Below are positions 37,159-46,618 of a stretch of DNA of 64,000 nucleotides, piece by piece. How positions within the stretch are numbered: position 1 is the stretch's first letter; every line of letters begins with the position of its first letter. The DNA lies in NCBI RefSeq assembly GCF_030547245.1, contig NZ_JAUOQT010000004.1:191001-255000 (forward strand). The letters are read 5' to 3'. The DNA comes from Oceanihabitans sp. 2_MG-2023 (GTDB taxonomy: Bacteria; Bacteroidota; Bacteroidia; Flavobacteriales; Flavobacteriaceae). The position numbers were made by a program, and so were the translations under genes. The notes under the pieces were generated by a model. It had not been told where the DNA came from and made no database searches. It saw nothing but the letters and a program-made list of their open reading frames with translations.

Positions 37159-38106
37159 ATGGAAACTAAAATAACCCAACTTTTAAATATTAAATATCCA
37201 ATTATTCAAGCGCCAATGTTTTTGGTTTCTAATGTTGCTATGGTAACAGAAGCTATGAAAGGAGGAATTGCTGGTTGTATTCCAGCACTTAATTATAGAA
37301 CTTTAGAGGAGTTAAAAGCTGCAATAAAAGAACTTAAAGCCAATAAAGTAATAGGTGGTTCTTTTGGTTTTAATTTAATTGTAAATAAATCCAATATAAA
37401 ATACAAAGAGCAATTACGGGTACTATGTGAAGAGGGGTGTGATTTTATTATTACCTCACTAGGTAGTCCAGAAGAAACTATAAACCAAGCGCATAAAGTT
37501 GGTATTAAGGTTTTTTGTGATGTTACAGATTTACGTTTTGCTAAAAAGGTAGAAAGTTTAGGCGCAGATGCTGCTATAGCAGTAAATAATCAAGCTGGTG
37601 GACATAGAGGAAACCTTTCTCCTGAAGAATTGACTAATCAATTAAGTAAAGCCTTGACAATTCCCGTAATTTCTGCAGGAGGAGTAGGCTGTAAAGCAGA
37701 TATAGATAAGATGTTAAGCTATGGAGCAGAAGGTGTTTCTGTTGGTAGCCCGTTTATAGCTTCTTTTGAAGCAGGAGTAACCGAAGAATATAAGCAAGCA
37801 TGTGTAGATTATGGTGAAAAAGATATAGTAATGACAGAGCGTATTTCAGGAACACCTTGTACTGTAATAAATACACCTTATGTGCAGAAAATAGGAACTA
37901 AGCAAACATGGTTAGAAACTGTTTTAAATAAAAATAAGAAGTTAAAAAAATGGGTTAAAATGGTTCGTTTTTCTATTGGTATGAAAGCAGCAGAAAACGC
38001 AGCGACAAAAGCTACTTATAAAACCGTTTGGGTAGCTGGACCTAGCATTGAATATACTAAAGAGATTTTACCTACTATTGAGATAGTAAAGAACTTGACA
38101 CATTAA
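37159..38106 (+). CDS. Nitronate monooxygenase-like FMN oxidoreductase
   Basis: A 315-residue TIM-barrel protein of the NPD/2-nitropropane dioxygenase family. Motifs: YPIIQAPMFLVSN at the start, GGSFGFNLIV, the central AAIAVNNQAGGHRG with the conserved Gly-Gly-His, then PVISAGGVG, and GAEGVSVGSPFIAS for FMN phosphate binding. Such proteins oxidise alkyl nitronates or act as NAD(P)H:quinone reductases; class and substrate are not settled by sequence. A monocistronic gene, probably with a TATATTTG promoter box ~75 bp upstream. Confidence 0.88.
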   Translation: METKITQLLNIKYPIIQAPMFLVSNVAMVTEAMKGGIAGCIPALNYRTLEELKAAIKELKANKVIGGSFGFNLIVNKSNIKYKEQLRVLCEEGCDFIITSLGSPEETINQAHKVGIKVFCDVTDLRFAKKVESLGADAAIAVNNQAGGHRGNLSPEELTNQLSKALTIPVISAGGVGCKADIDKMLSYGAEGVSVGSPFIASFEAGVTEEYKQACVDYGEKDIVMTERISGTPCTVINTPYVQKIGTKQTWLETVLNKNKKLKKWVKMVRFSIGMKAAENAATKATYKTVWVAGPSIEYTKEILPTIEIVKNLTH

Positions 38107-38231
38107 ATTTGTAGTATACCCTTTTGCGTCTTTTTTTAAGATAGATTCTCGTTTCAAAAAAAGTTTCGTTTTTGTTGTAACTTATAGGCACTATTAGTCG
38201 TCATATATTTTCATCAATCAAAACAAACCTT

Positions 38232-39989
38232 ATGAAACAGCATTTCACATTTTATTTTAGTAAAACAAAAGCAATACTTTTCTTTGCTTTATTATTTTTT
38301 GCGCACTTTACTTTCGGACAAGTAAAAGAAGCGCAATTAACCAAGTTGATTAATACCTATACAGACTATAAGGCCTTTAACGGCTCTGTTCTAGTAGCTC
38401 AAGAAGGTAAAATTATTTACAAAAAAGGCTTTGGCTTTGCCAATATGGAATGGGATATTCCAAACGCAGCAAATACCAAACATAGACTAGGTTCTATTAG
38501 TAAGCAATTTACTGGGATGTTAATTTTACAATTAGCAGAAGCAGGTAAACTAGATCTGCAAGCACCAATTACTAAATATTTGCCAGAGTACCCTAAAGCT
38601 ACAGGAGATATTATTACAACACATCATTTATTAACTCATTCTTCAGGTATACCTAATTACACTTCGTTTCCAGATTTTTTTAAAAACGAAAGTAGAAACC
38701 CGTACACACCTTTAGAATTTATATCTAAATTTTCAGAAAAAGAATTAGAATTTACACCTGGAGAAAGGTTTAGTTATAGTAATTCTGGGTATTTTCTTTT
38801 AGGTGTTTTAATTGAGAAAATTTCTGGAAAAACTTATGAGAAGATGTTACAGGAAAAGATTTTCACACCATTAAAAATGAACGATTCTGGATTCGATCAT
38901 CATGCAACGATATTGAAAAATAGAGCAACAGGTTACGAAAAACAAGGAGGAGATTTTATAAACTCTAGTTATTTAGATATGTCTATTCCATATGCAGCAG
39001 GATCTTTGTACGCGACTGCAGAAGATTTGTACCTATGGGATCAAGCATTATATACTAATACATTGCTTTCAAAAGCATCTATGGATTTATTTTTTGGCAA
39101 TCATATAAAAGCAGGGAACGAACATTATGGCTATGGATGGTTTATTGGTAGCGAAACTATTGGTGATTCAAAAGAAAGTATAGAAACTATAAGTCATGGA
39201 GGCGGAATTAATGGTTTTAATACTTTAATTTCTAGAGCACCATCAGATCAGTCTTTAATCGTGTTATTAAATAATACAGGAGGCGCTCCATTAGGGGATA
39301 TGGCTAAAGCAATTCGTGGTATTATATATGATAAGCCATATAGCTTCCCTAAAAAATCTGTTGCTAATATTATTTATGAAGAAATAACAGCTAATGGAAT
39401 GGATACTGCTTTAAAACAGTATAACATTATTAAATCTTCGGAAGATTATGATCTAAATGAAAAGGATATGAATAGCATTGGCTACAGATTATTACAAGCT
39501 GAAAAAGTGGACGATGCAATAACTATTTTTAAACTTAATGTAGATGCATTTCCAAATTCTTTTAATGTATATGATAGTTATGCTGAAGCTTTAATGACAA
39601 AAGGTAACAAAGAACAAGCCATTGTAAATTATAAAAAATCGGTAGAATTAAATCCAAATAATCAAAACGGAATAACGCAATTAAAAAAATTAGGTGTAGA
39701 TGTTACAGACTTAGAAAAAGAAGTTGTGGTTGCAGAAGAAATTCTTGAAAGCTATGTTGGTACCTATCAACTAATGCCAGAATTTAGTATAAAAATAATA
39801 AAAGAAGGAAATCAATTAAAAGCGCAAGCAACAGGACAACCAGCAGCAGATATTTTTGCAAAATCGGAAACCGTATTTTATTTAAAAGTTGTTACTGCAC
39901 AATTAACTTTTAATAAAAATGAAGCAGGAGAAGTAGAGAGTGTAACCCTTTTACAAGGTGGTAGAGAAATAACAGGAAAGAAAATGTAA
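38232..39989 (+). CDS. Exported beta-lactamase-fold serine hydrolase
   Basis: A 585-residue class C beta-lactamase/DD-peptidase-fold protein: signal peptide (1-30, ending TFGQ), catalytic Ser and Lys in GSISKQF, the YSNSGY triad Tyr, and HGGG near residue 324 in place of KTG. After the hydrolase domain (~35-375) comes a TPR-like stretch (IFKLNVDAFPNSFNVYDSYAEALMTKG and NYKKSVELNPNN) and a C-terminal DUF3471-type beta domain. Members are esterases, peptidases or amidases, and real beta-lactamase activity is not implied. Monocistronic with a terminator. Confidence 0.88.
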   Translation: MKQHFTFYFSKTKAILFFALLFFAHFTFGQVKEAQLTKLINTYTDYKAFNGSVLVAQEGKIIYKKGFGFANMEWDIPNAANTKHRLGSISKQFTGMLILQLAEAGKLDLQAPITKYLPEYPKATGDIITTHHLLTHSSGIPNYTSFPDFFKNESRNPYTPLEFISKFSEKELEFTPGERFSYSNSGYFLLGVLIEKISGKTYEKMLQEKIFTPLKMNDSGFDHHATILKNRATGYEKQGGDFINSSYLDMSIPYAAGSLYATAEDLYLWDQALYTNTLLSKASMDLFFGNHIKAGNEHYGYGWFIGSETIGDSKESIETISHGGGINGFNTLISRAPSDQSLIVLLNNTGGAPLGDMAKAIRGIIYDKPYSFPKKSVANIIYEEITANGMDTALKQYNIIKSSEDYDLNEKDMNSIGYRLLQAEKVDDAITIFKLNVDAFPNSFNVYDSYAEALMTKGNKEQAIVNYKKSVELNPNNQNGITQLKKLGVDVTDLEKEVVVAEEILESYVGTYQLMPEFSIKIIKEGNQLKAQATGQPAADIFAKSETVFYLKVVTAQLTFNKNEAGEVESVTLLQGGREITGKKM

Positions 39990-40013
39990 ACCGTTTTTAT
40001 TTATATATTCTAA

Positions 40014-40037
40014 AAGCCCTTGATGAATTTCAAGGTT
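40014..40037 (+). terminator. Terminator after the serine hydrolase gene
   Basis: CCTTGA / TCAAGG stem with a short loop followed by eight T. Confidence 0.7.
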
Positions 40038-40041
40038 TTTT

Positions 40042-40617
40042 TTATTTAAAATTTTCAAAAATACTTTTCTTAATTTCTGTCCATTCTTCTTTTAAAATGC
40101 CATAACAACACGTACTGCGTTTAAAACCGTCTAGCATGAGTGTGTCTTTACGTAAAAGACCTTCAAAAGTTGCTCCAAGTTTTTCAATGGCTTTTCTAGA
40201 TTTTATATTTCTTTCGTCAACACGAAATTCTACTTTGTCAAATAGAAGTGTTTCAAAAGCATATTGCAGCATTAAAAATTTCATTTGCGTATTTAGTCCA
40301 GAGCCTTGAAATTCTTTTCCAATCCAAGTCCAGCCAATATGCAATACTTTGTTTTTCCAGTTTATAAGTGCAAATCTTGTGCTTCCAGCGTAAGCTTGTT
40401 TCTTCTTATCGTAAATAATAAAAGGAATTGCAGTTTTGTGGTAGTATCGATCTACAGCTCGTTGTACATATTCTTTTAGTTTTTCAGATGGAGAAATAGC
40501 ACTAGGAGAGTAATAGACTAAATCCTTTTCTTCTGCAATTATTGCTAAATGTTTGTAGTTACTTAAGTCTAAAAGCGTGAGTTTTACGTGTTCATTTTCA
40601 AGCTGGGGTGTATTCAT
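40042..40617 (-). CDS. RimJ/RimL-type GNAT acetyltransferase
   Basis: A 191-residue GNAT protein of the large RimJ/RimL-like group: strand HIGWTWIGKEFQGSGLNTQMKF with the acetyl-CoA loop (Q/RxxGxG/A variant), then VEFRVDERNIKSRKAIEKLGATFEGLLRKD. The substrate could be a protein N terminus, a ribosomal protein or a small molecule. The ATG sits directly after the stop of the hydrolase gene, so the two are an operon. Confidence 0.88.
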   Translation of the reverse strand: MNTPQLENEHVKLTLLDLSNYKHLAIIAEEKDLVYYSPSAISPSEKLKEYVQRAVDRYYHKTAIPFIIYDKKKQAYAGSTRFALINWKNKVLHIGWTWIGKEFQGSGLNTQMKFLMLQYAFETLLFDKVEFRVDERNIKSRKAIEKLGATFEGLLRKDTLMLDGFKRSTCCYGILKEEWTEIKKSIFENFK

Positions 40618-41253
40618 TTATACCAATTTTTTTATCAATTCTACATTAACCACATGTTTGCCATTAAAAGGAACAATATGCAAATTGCTACCAAATAATT
40701 CTTTAGCTTTATTGGTTTCGTATGTAATTCTTTCTTGGTTTAAGTATTCATCTTCAGTACCATAAATCATAGTTACTTTGGCTTTTAAAAATGTAAAATC
40801 TTCTATTTCTAATTCCTTAGGAATACTTCCAGAATGTAAAACCAATTGAGCGCATGGTAATTTACGCTTTGCAACATATCGTGTGGCAACACTAACGCCT
40901 TGAGAGTAACCTAAAACGATGAGATTTATGTTTTTGGGTAAAGTTTCAGCAGTTAAAATAGCATCAAAATTCCGCATTACATTTTCGGTTTCTGTAGCTG
41001 TATTTTCTTTAGTTAACCAACTAGCTCCAACATGTTTAAATTTTGGTGTGCTATAATATTTGCTTTGTGCTTGAGGAGCAATAACATAGTTTTCATCTTT
41101 GTTTAATCCTTCAAAATATCTTAAAAAATATCTACTTAAATAGCCCATTCCGTGACAAACAAACCAAACATTTTTAGTTTTATTGGTCAGTGAATTTAAA
41201 GTAGCATAACTATTGGTAGTTGTGTATGAAATTTCTTTTTCTTCTAAATTCAT
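40618..41253 (-). CDS. Small alpha/beta hydrolase (carboxylesterase-like)
   Basis: A 211-residue hydrolase of the phospholipase/carboxylesterase type. Visible are WFVCHGMGYLSRYFLRYF near the oxyanion hole, the nucleophile motif LGYSQGVSVATRY, an acid in MIYGTEDEYLNQE and the final His in NGKHVVNVE. The protein has no signal peptide. It is the first gene of a pair with the acetyltransferase and diverges from the thioesterase gene over 41 bp, in which both promoters must lie. Substrate unknown. Confidence 0.82.
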   Translation of the reverse strand: MNLEEKEISYTTTNSYATLNSLTNKTKNVWFVCHGMGYLSRYFLRYFEGLNKDENYVIAPQAQSKYYSTPKFKHVGASWLTKENTATETENVMRNFDAILTAETLPKNINLIVLGYSQGVSVATRYVAKRKLPCAQLVLHSGSIPKELEIEDFTFLKAKVTMIYGTEDEYLNQERITYETNKAKELFGSNLHIVPFNGKHVVNVELIKKLV

Positions 41254-41294
41254 TTTGTACTTTTACAATCCGACAATAAAAATACATTATTTAT

Positions 41295-41717
41295 ATGCAA
41301 TTATCTAAAGAAACTATCTTAGCAAAAGCAAATGCGGCTAGCAAAAACACCTTAATGGAGACTTTAAATATTGAAATGGTAGATTATGGTGAAGATTTTT
41401 TAGTAGCAAGAATGCCTGTAGATTCTAGAGTTTATCAACCAGATGGTGTATTGCATGGTGGTGCAACAGCTGCTTTGGCAGAAAGTGTTGGTAGTTTTGC
41501 GTCTCATGTTTTTATGGATACCGAAAATAAATTTATTCGTGGTTTAGAGATTACTGCAAACCATTTAAAAAGTGTAACCGAAGGGTATGTTTATGCAAAG
41601 GCAACTTTTTTACATAAAGGAAGAACTACACAATTATTAGATATTAGAGTTACAGATGATAACGATAATGTAGTTTCCATTTGTAGATTATCTACGATTT
41701 CATTACCAAAGAAGTAA
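41295..41717 (+). CDS. Hotdog-fold thioesterase, candidate DHNA-CoA thioesterase
   Basis: A 140-residue PaaI/YdiI-type hotdog thioesterase with the DGVLHGGATAALAESVGSFAS motif (HGG loop, catalytic acid Glu in AESVGS) and a later THFLHKGRTTQ-like strand (ATFLHKGRTTQLLDIRV). It lies two bp before the isochorismate synthase gene at the head of the menaquinone genes. By position it could be the MenI-type enzyme that frees 1,4-dihydroxy-2-naphthoate from its CoA ester. YdiI in E. coli does this and is of the same family. Confidence 0.85.
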   Translation: MQLSKETILAKANAASKNTLMETLNIEMVDYGEDFLVARMPVDSRVYQPDGVLHGGATAALAESVGSFASHVFMDTENKFIRGLEITANHLKSVTEGYVYAKATFLHKGRTTQLLDIRVTDDNDNVVSICRLSTISLPKK

Positions 41718-41719
41718 TA

Positions 41720-42841
41720 ATGCTATCTACCGCTTTTTTTGAAGAATTACAACAGCATTTTAGTAATGCACTGCCATTTGTTGTGTATAGAAAACCGAAT
41801 GATTTTGAGGTGCATGCATTGCTTCAAAAAGCAGACGAATTACATGTAATTAAAGATTATACAGAAAGCGGCTTTGTTTTCTCTCCTTTTGATAATAAAG
41901 ACGATGCAATACTTTTACCTTTTAATAGTTCTAAAAAAATATCTTCAAATTATGATATTTCAAGCGAATTTAAAGCAGCTACTATTCATAAGGTTTCTTC
42001 TTTAAAAAGTAAGGAAGAACACATACAATTGGTACAAAAAGGAATTGATGCTATTCGTAAGGGCCCCATACAAAAGGTAGTTTTATCGCGAAAGGAAGAA
42101 CAACATATTTCCGAAGAAAATCCGTTAAAAATTTTTAAACGTTTATTAGAAAAATACGTTTCAGCATTTGTGTATTGTTGGTACCATCCTAAAGTAGGAT
42201 TATGGCTGGGAGCAACCCCAGAAACCTTATTAAAAGTGGAAGGCAATAGATTTAATACGATGGCTTTAGCAGGAACACAAATGTACAATGAAGCTAAAGA
42301 TGTAGTTTGGCAAGACAAAGAAAAAGACGAACAACAAATTGTAACAGCATTTGTAGTAAACAGTTTAAAAGATAGCGTTAGTACAATAAAAATTTCGGAA
42401 GTAGAAACAGTAAAGGCAGGAAACTTATTGCATCTTAAAACGGCAATTTCTGGTACTTTAGATTTTAAAAATTTAGACTTTAAAGCATTACTAACAAATT
42501 TGCATCCAACTCCAGCTGTTTGTGGTTTTCCTAAAGAAATGGCTAAACAATTCATTGTACATAATGAAAGTTATAATCGTGAGTTCTATGCTGGATTTTT
42601 AGGAGAGTTAAATCTTAAAGAGAACAAAACTAGAAATAGAAACAGACGCAATGTTGAAAATAACGTGTATGCAACAGTAAAAACCGTTTCTAATTTGTTT
42701 GTAAATTTACGTTGTATGCAACTTAAAAATAAATCGGCCTTAGTTTATGTTGGAGGCGGAATTACTAAAGATTCTGTGGCCGAAAATGAGTGGCAAGAAA
42801 CCGTTAATAAAACGCAAACTATCCAGGCAGTTTTAGATTAA
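41720..42841 (+). CDS. menF: Isochorismate synthase (MenF-type)
   Basis: A 373-residue chorismate-binding enzyme that makes isochorismate for menaquinone. The C-terminal core shows KVVLSRKEE, WLGATPETLLKVEGNRFNTMALAGTQ, the HLKTAISGTL segment, LHPTPAVCGFPKEMA (GxP box) and EFYAGFLGELN. The N-terminal ~90 residues are variable as in MenF/EntC. With menD 33 bp downstream, menaquinone rather than siderophore synthesis is the natural reading. Confidence 0.93.
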   Translation: MLSTAFFEELQQHFSNALPFVVYRKPNDFEVHALLQKADELHVIKDYTESGFVFSPFDNKDDAILLPFNSSKKISSNYDISSEFKAATIHKVSSLKSKEEHIQLVQKGIDAIRKGPIQKVVLSRKEEQHISEENPLKIFKRLLEKYVSAFVYCWYHPKVGLWLGATPETLLKVEGNRFNTMALAGTQMYNEAKDVVWQDKEKDEQQIVTAFVVNSLKDSVSTIKISEVETVKAGNLLHLKTAISGTLDFKNLDFKALLTNLHPTPAVCGFPKEMAKQFIVHNESYNREFYAGFLGELNLKENKTRNRNRRNVENNVYATVKTVSNLFVNLRCMQLKNKSALVYVGGGITKDSVAENEWQETVNKTQTIQAVLD

Positions 42842-42858
42842 ATTTTAATTCTGTTTTG

Positions 42859-42866
42859 TATCTTTG
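42859..42866 (+). promoter_or_regulatory. TATCTTTG box directly before menD
   Basis: A perfect TAnnTTTG sequence ends 8 bases before the menD ATG, so an RNA started here would have a leader of only a few bases. The -33 position is weak (T-rich only). menD may also be read from the upstream gene. Confidence 0.35.
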
Positions 42867-42874
42867 GTTGTTAG

Positions 42875-44635
42875 ATGAAATACCCAAAAATTCCTTTAGC
42901 ACAAACCGTTATTCAGCTTTGTAAAACAAAGAATATAAAGCATATTGTTATTTCTCCAGGAAGTAGAAATGCGCCATTAACCATTGGATTTACTCACGAT
43001 GATTTTTTTACATGTTACAGTATTGTAGATGAACGTTGTGCTGCATTTTTTGCTTTAGGAATTGCGCAACAAATACAAAAACCCGTTGCAGTTGTTTGTT
43101 CATCTGGTAGTGCATTGTTAAATTATTATCCTGCAATAGCTGAAGCTTTTTACAGCAATACACCATTAGTAGTTTTATCTGCGGACAGACCAAAGCATTT
43201 AATTGGAATTGGAGATGGACAAACCATTAATCAAGAAAATGTGTACGAAAATCACATCTTGTATTCGGCAAATTTAAAACAAGATATTAAAGAAGAAAAT
43301 AGTTTTGTTCAAAATGAAGAATTACCAATTTTTAAGAATCTTGAAAATAAATTAGAAAAATTTTTAGGCTTACAGCAAGGTATTCAATTGCAAAATGAAA
43401 AAGAAATAAATGAAGCTTTAAACATTGCAATCTATAAAAGTGGTCCAGTACATATTAATATCCCGTTTGATGAACCTTTGTATGAAACTGTAGATACTTT
43501 AACAGTAAAACCAAAAGTCGTTGAGGTTACTTTAAAACCCAATAAAATGGAAGATTTACTTGTATCAAAATTAGTTTCCGATTGGTATGATGCTAAAAGG
43601 AAAATGGTAGTCGTTGGTGTAAATAAACCAAATAGTATAGCCCAAAAATGGTTGGATGAGCTTGCAGATGACGAGAGTGTTGTGGTTTTCACAGAAACGA
43701 CTTCAAATATACATCATCCTTACTTTTTTAACAGCATAGACAAGATAATAGCTCCCTTAGATGTAGAAGGCTTTAAAGCTTTACAACCAGATATTCTAAT
43801 AACTTTTGGTGGATTAATAGTGTCTAAGAAAGTTAAGGCCTTTTTACGAACTTATAAACCAAAACAACATTGGCACATAGGAACAGAAAAAGCAAACGAT
43901 ACTTTTTTCTGTTTAGAACATTCTATAAAAATGGCACCAAATCTATTTTTTGAACAGTTTTTAAATGAAGTTAAGCACCTAACTAAAAGCGATTATCAAG
44001 ATTATTGGAAGGCTGTAAAAAAAGAACGAAAAAAGAAGCATACAGCTTATTTTGAAAATATAGCATTTTCCGATTTAAAAGCCTTTAAATCTATTTTAAA
44101 GTCAATTCCAGATCATACCGTTTTACAATTAAGTAACAGTTCTACCATTAGGTATGCGCAGCTATTTAATATTAATAAAACATTAGAAGTTTATTGTAAT
44201 CGAGGAACTAGCGGAATCGATGGAAGTACAAGTACGGCTGTTGGTTGTGCTGTAGCAAACACAAAACAAACTATTTTTATAACAGGAGATTTAAGCTTCT
44301 TTTACGATAGTAATGCGCTTTGGAATAATTATATACCTACTAATTTTAGAATTATTGTTATAAATAATGAAGGAGGAGGGATTTTTAGAATACTTCCAGG
44401 AGATAAGAACTCTGAAAATTTTGATACCTTTTTTGAAACCAAACACCATCTTTCTGCTAAACATTTAAGTACAATGTATGGTTTTACTTATGAAAGTGCT
44501 ACTAATTTAGAAGAGCTACAGTCTGTTTTATCTTCATTTTATTCTGAAGGAGAAAGCCCAAAAATTTTAGAAGTCTTTACACCTAGAACTGCTAATGACA
44601 CGGTATTATTAAATTATTTTAAGGCGATAAGGTAG
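42875..44635 (+). CDS. menD: SEPHCHC synthase MenD
   Basis: A 586-residue ThDP enzyme that joins isochorismate and 2-oxoglutarate. Motifs: IVISPGSRNAPLTIGF at the start (chorismate side), VDERCAAFFALGIAQ with the catalytic Glu, VCSSGSALLNYYPAIAEA, and the ThDP site FITGDLSFFYDSNALWNN with INNEGGGIFRILPG downstream. Length is normal. It follows the isochorismate synthase gene and precedes DUF2853. menH, menC and menE are not in this window. Confidence 0.96.
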   Translation: MKYPKIPLAQTVIQLCKTKNIKHIVISPGSRNAPLTIGFTHDDFFTCYSIVDERCAAFFALGIAQQIQKPVAVVCSSGSALLNYYPAIAEAFYSNTPLVVLSADRPKHLIGIGDGQTINQENVYENHILYSANLKQDIKEENSFVQNEELPIFKNLENKLEKFLGLQQGIQLQNEKEINEALNIAIYKSGPVHINIPFDEPLYETVDTLTVKPKVVEVTLKPNKMEDLLVSKLVSDWYDAKRKMVVVGVNKPNSIAQKWLDELADDESVVVFTETTSNIHHPYFFNSIDKIIAPLDVEGFKALQPDILITFGGLIVSKKVKAFLRTYKPKQHWHIGTEKANDTFFCLEHSIKMAPNLFFEQFLNEVKHLTKSDYQDYWKAVKKERKKKHTAYFENIAFSDLKAFKSILKSIPDHTVLQLSNSSTIRYAQLFNINKTLEVYCNRGTSGIDGSTSTAVGCAVANTKQTIFITGDLSFFYDSNALWNNYIPTNFRIIVINNEGGGIFRILPGDKNSENFDTFFETKHHLSAKHLSTMYGFTYESATNLEELQSVLSSFYSEGESPKILEVFTPRTANDTVLLNYFKAIR

Positions 44636-44763
44636 TTTATCGTTAAATACCGTTGTTTAATCGATAAAATAAAGTCTTTAATATTTTTTTCTTATTAGAA
44701 AATATTTAAATAGCGTATCTTTAGAATACTTAAAACAATCAATAACAATAAAATATAATAAGA

Positions 44764-45105
44764 ATGAGTAAAAGAGATGATTTAATTGTAAAGTATGCTG
44801 CAGATTTAAAAGACAAAATTGGTGTAACTCCAGATATGGATTTATTAACTAAAGTAACAATTGGTTGTGGACCATCTATTTACAATGCAGATGCTGCAAC
44901 AGTTTCAGGATCTGATGCATCTGAACTTGCAACAGTAAAAAACAATTTTTTAATAAAAAAATTAGGCTTAGCAGACAGTGCAGATTTAGATAAAGCTATA
45001 GATTCTGTAATGGAAAAATATGGTAAATCTAACAGAAGTAAATATAGAGCAGTTGTATATTACTTATTAACACAACATTTCAAAAAAGAGTCTGTTTACA
45101 AATAG
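44764..45105 (+). CDS. DUF2853-family protein
   Basis: A 113-residue soluble helical protein: MSKRDDLIVKYAADLKDKIG at the start, then IGCGPSIYNADAATVSG and a basic C terminus YGKSNRSKYRAVVYYLL. This is the DUF2853 pattern, of unknown function. It is a separate unit with a clear terminator and a possible TATCTTTA -7 box ~45 bp upstream. No link to menaquinone is evident. Confidence 0.88.
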   Translation: MSKRDDLIVKYAADLKDKIGVTPDMDLLTKVTIGCGPSIYNADAATVSGSDASELATVKNNFLIKKLGLADSADLDKAIDSVMEKYGKSNRSKYRAVVYYLLTQHFKKESVYK

Positions 45106-45126
45106 ACCTTTAATTATAAAATTTAT

Positions 45127-45156
45127 AAAAAGCGCTACAGCAATGTAGCGCTTTTT
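45127..45156 (+). terminator. Terminator after the DUF2853 gene
   Basis: AAAAAGCGCTACA / TGTAGCGCTTTTT with a GCAA loop, a perfect 13-bp stem followed by T. Confidence 0.92.
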
Positions 45157-45210
45157 TGTTTTCTGTTAATTTCGTAATTAAAAAATAACATTTTTAACTT
45201 TTAATATCCT

Positions 45211-45218
45211 TACTTTTG
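45211..45218 (+). promoter_or_regulatory. TACTTTTG box directly before the S1-domain gene
   Basis: A perfect TAnnTTTG lies 4 bases before the ATG at 45223, just after a terminator that blocks read-through, so a promoter has to be close by. A transcript from this box would be leaderless or almost so. Confidence 0.45.
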
Positions 45219-45222
45219 CAGC

Positions 45223-46053
45223 ATGATACATTTAGGAAAATACAATACGCTTTCTATTATACGTGAAACAGAACCAGGATTATTCTTGAGTGATGAAGAA
45301 GATAATGAAGTCTTACTACCCAATAGATATGTACCAGAAACATTTAAAATTTGGGACAAGTTAGAAGTGTTTGTTTATTTAGATAATCAGGAACGTTTAG
45401 TTGCAGTAACCGATAAACCATATATACAACGTAATGAATTTGCTTTATTGCGCTGTAATGAAACTACTAAATTTGGAGCTTTTTTAGATTGGGGAATGGT
45501 AAAAGAATTGTTTTGCCCATTTAAAGAACAAGCCTACGAAATGAAAAAAGGAGGCTGGTATTTGGTATATTGTTTTTTAGACGAAGAAACGAATAGGTTA
45601 GTAGCTTCAAGTAAGACGAATCAGTTTTTAGATAATAACGAACTGAGTGTTGCAGAATTTGATGCAGTAGATTTAATAGCATCCCATAAAAGTGATATTG
45701 GTTGGAATGTTATTATAAATAAAAAACACTCTGGTTTAATTTATACCGATAATATTTTTCAAGATATTAGTGTAGGCGATAAGCTGAAAGGAGTTGTTAA
45801 AAAAATTAGACCAGGAAATAAAATAGATATTATTTTAGGGCAAGTAGGTTATCGAAATATTGAACCCAATGCAGAAAAAATAATGAATCATCTTCAAGAT
45901 AATAACGGTTTTTTAAACTTAACAGACAAATCAAATCCCGAAGTGATTAAAGAATTACTCCAAATGAGTAAAAAGAGCTTTAAAAAAGCTGTAGGGTCTT
46001 TATACAAGCAAAAACTTATTGAAATTAAAGAAGACGGAATTCATCAAGTTTAG
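45223..46053 (+). CDS. CvfB-like S1 RNA-binding protein
   Basis: A 276-residue protein of the CvfB/YitL group: three S1-like OB folds (LGKYNTLSIIRETEPGLFL at the start; LRCNETTKFGAFLDWGM in the second; GWNVIINKKHSGLIYTDNIF in the third) and a C-terminal winged helix (QMSKKSFKKAVGSLYKQKLIEI). CvfB in Gram-positives binds RNA and affects virulence genes; in Bacteroidota it is a conserved housekeeping protein of unclear role. The TACTTTTG box right before the start suggests a leaderless transcript. Confidence 0.9.
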   Translation: MIHLGKYNTLSIIRETEPGLFLSDEEDNEVLLPNRYVPETFKIWDKLEVFVYLDNQERLVAVTDKPYIQRNEFALLRCNETTKFGAFLDWGMVKELFCPFKEQAYEMKKGGWYLVYCFLDEETNRLVASSKTNQFLDNNELSVAEFDAVDLIASHKSDIGWNVIINKKHSGLIYTDNIFQDISVGDKLKGVVKKIRPGNKIDIILGQVGYRNIEPNAEKIMNHLQDNNGFLNLTDKSNPEVIKELLQMSKKSFKKAVGSLYKQKLIEIKEDGIHQV

Positions 46054-46056
46054 ATA

Positions 46057-46482
46057 TTAAGTGTTATTTTTTGTTGCATTATAATTTATTTCTTTTACCC
46101 AACTAATCGCTTCAAAAAGATTCTTAAATCGAGCAATTTTAGAATTATAAAACAATTTTTCTATTAAAGCATTTAACCAGCCATTTTCTGTATAAGAAAC
46201 TATTGCGTAACCATTTAAACGCTTTCCAGACTTAAAAAAAATATTCCAATCAATCGGATTAATAGAGTATGGATTTATTCTATTAGATATGTAGCAAATT
46301 TGAGGGTTTTCTCCATAATAATCGGTAGCCATATTTATAATCTCTTGTACAGTCTCCCAGTTTATTATAGCGCCTTGGTTAATTTCAGATACAATAAAAT
46401 CTTTAAAAAAATAGAAAGTACCATTTTTAGAAGTATGAATCTCTTCAATAAAATTGCTTAAGTTAGTTTCAATAATTTTCAT
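46057..46482 (-). CDS. Unknown STAS-like protein, paralogue A
   Basis: A 141-residue soluble protein with alternating strands and helices and a central YISNRINPYSINPIDWNIFF motif. Its neighbour at 46686-47108 has VISNRVNNYSVVPTYWFDFY at the same place, so the two are paralogues with the same length. The pattern (N-terminal strand pair, ISNR loop, C-terminal helix AISWVKE) recalls SpoIIAA/STAS-like proteins of flavobacteria; function unknown. It converges with the S1-domain gene. Confidence 0.7.
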   Translation of the reverse strand: MKIIETNLSNFIEEIHTSKNGTFYFFKDFIVSEINQGAIINWETVQEIINMATDYYGENPQICYISNRINPYSINPIDWNIFFKSGKRLNGYAIVSYTENGWLNALIEKLFYNSKIARFKNLFEAISWVKEINYNATKNNT

Positions 46483-46618
46483 TTATTACATGAAGTACCA
46501 TTAACTTCTAATTAAAAATTAATGGTACTATTTGGTATTTAATAACTTTAATAAAATATACTTACCTAAATAAGTAGTTTTGTAGGTAGGGTTTGGAGCA
46601 AAAAAGTTATAGGAGGCT

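Noticed and set aside
41986-42555. 189-codon open frame antisense to the isochorismate synthase gene
   Set aside because: The plus-strand enzyme has full family motifs across the span; the minus frame has no recognisable motif.
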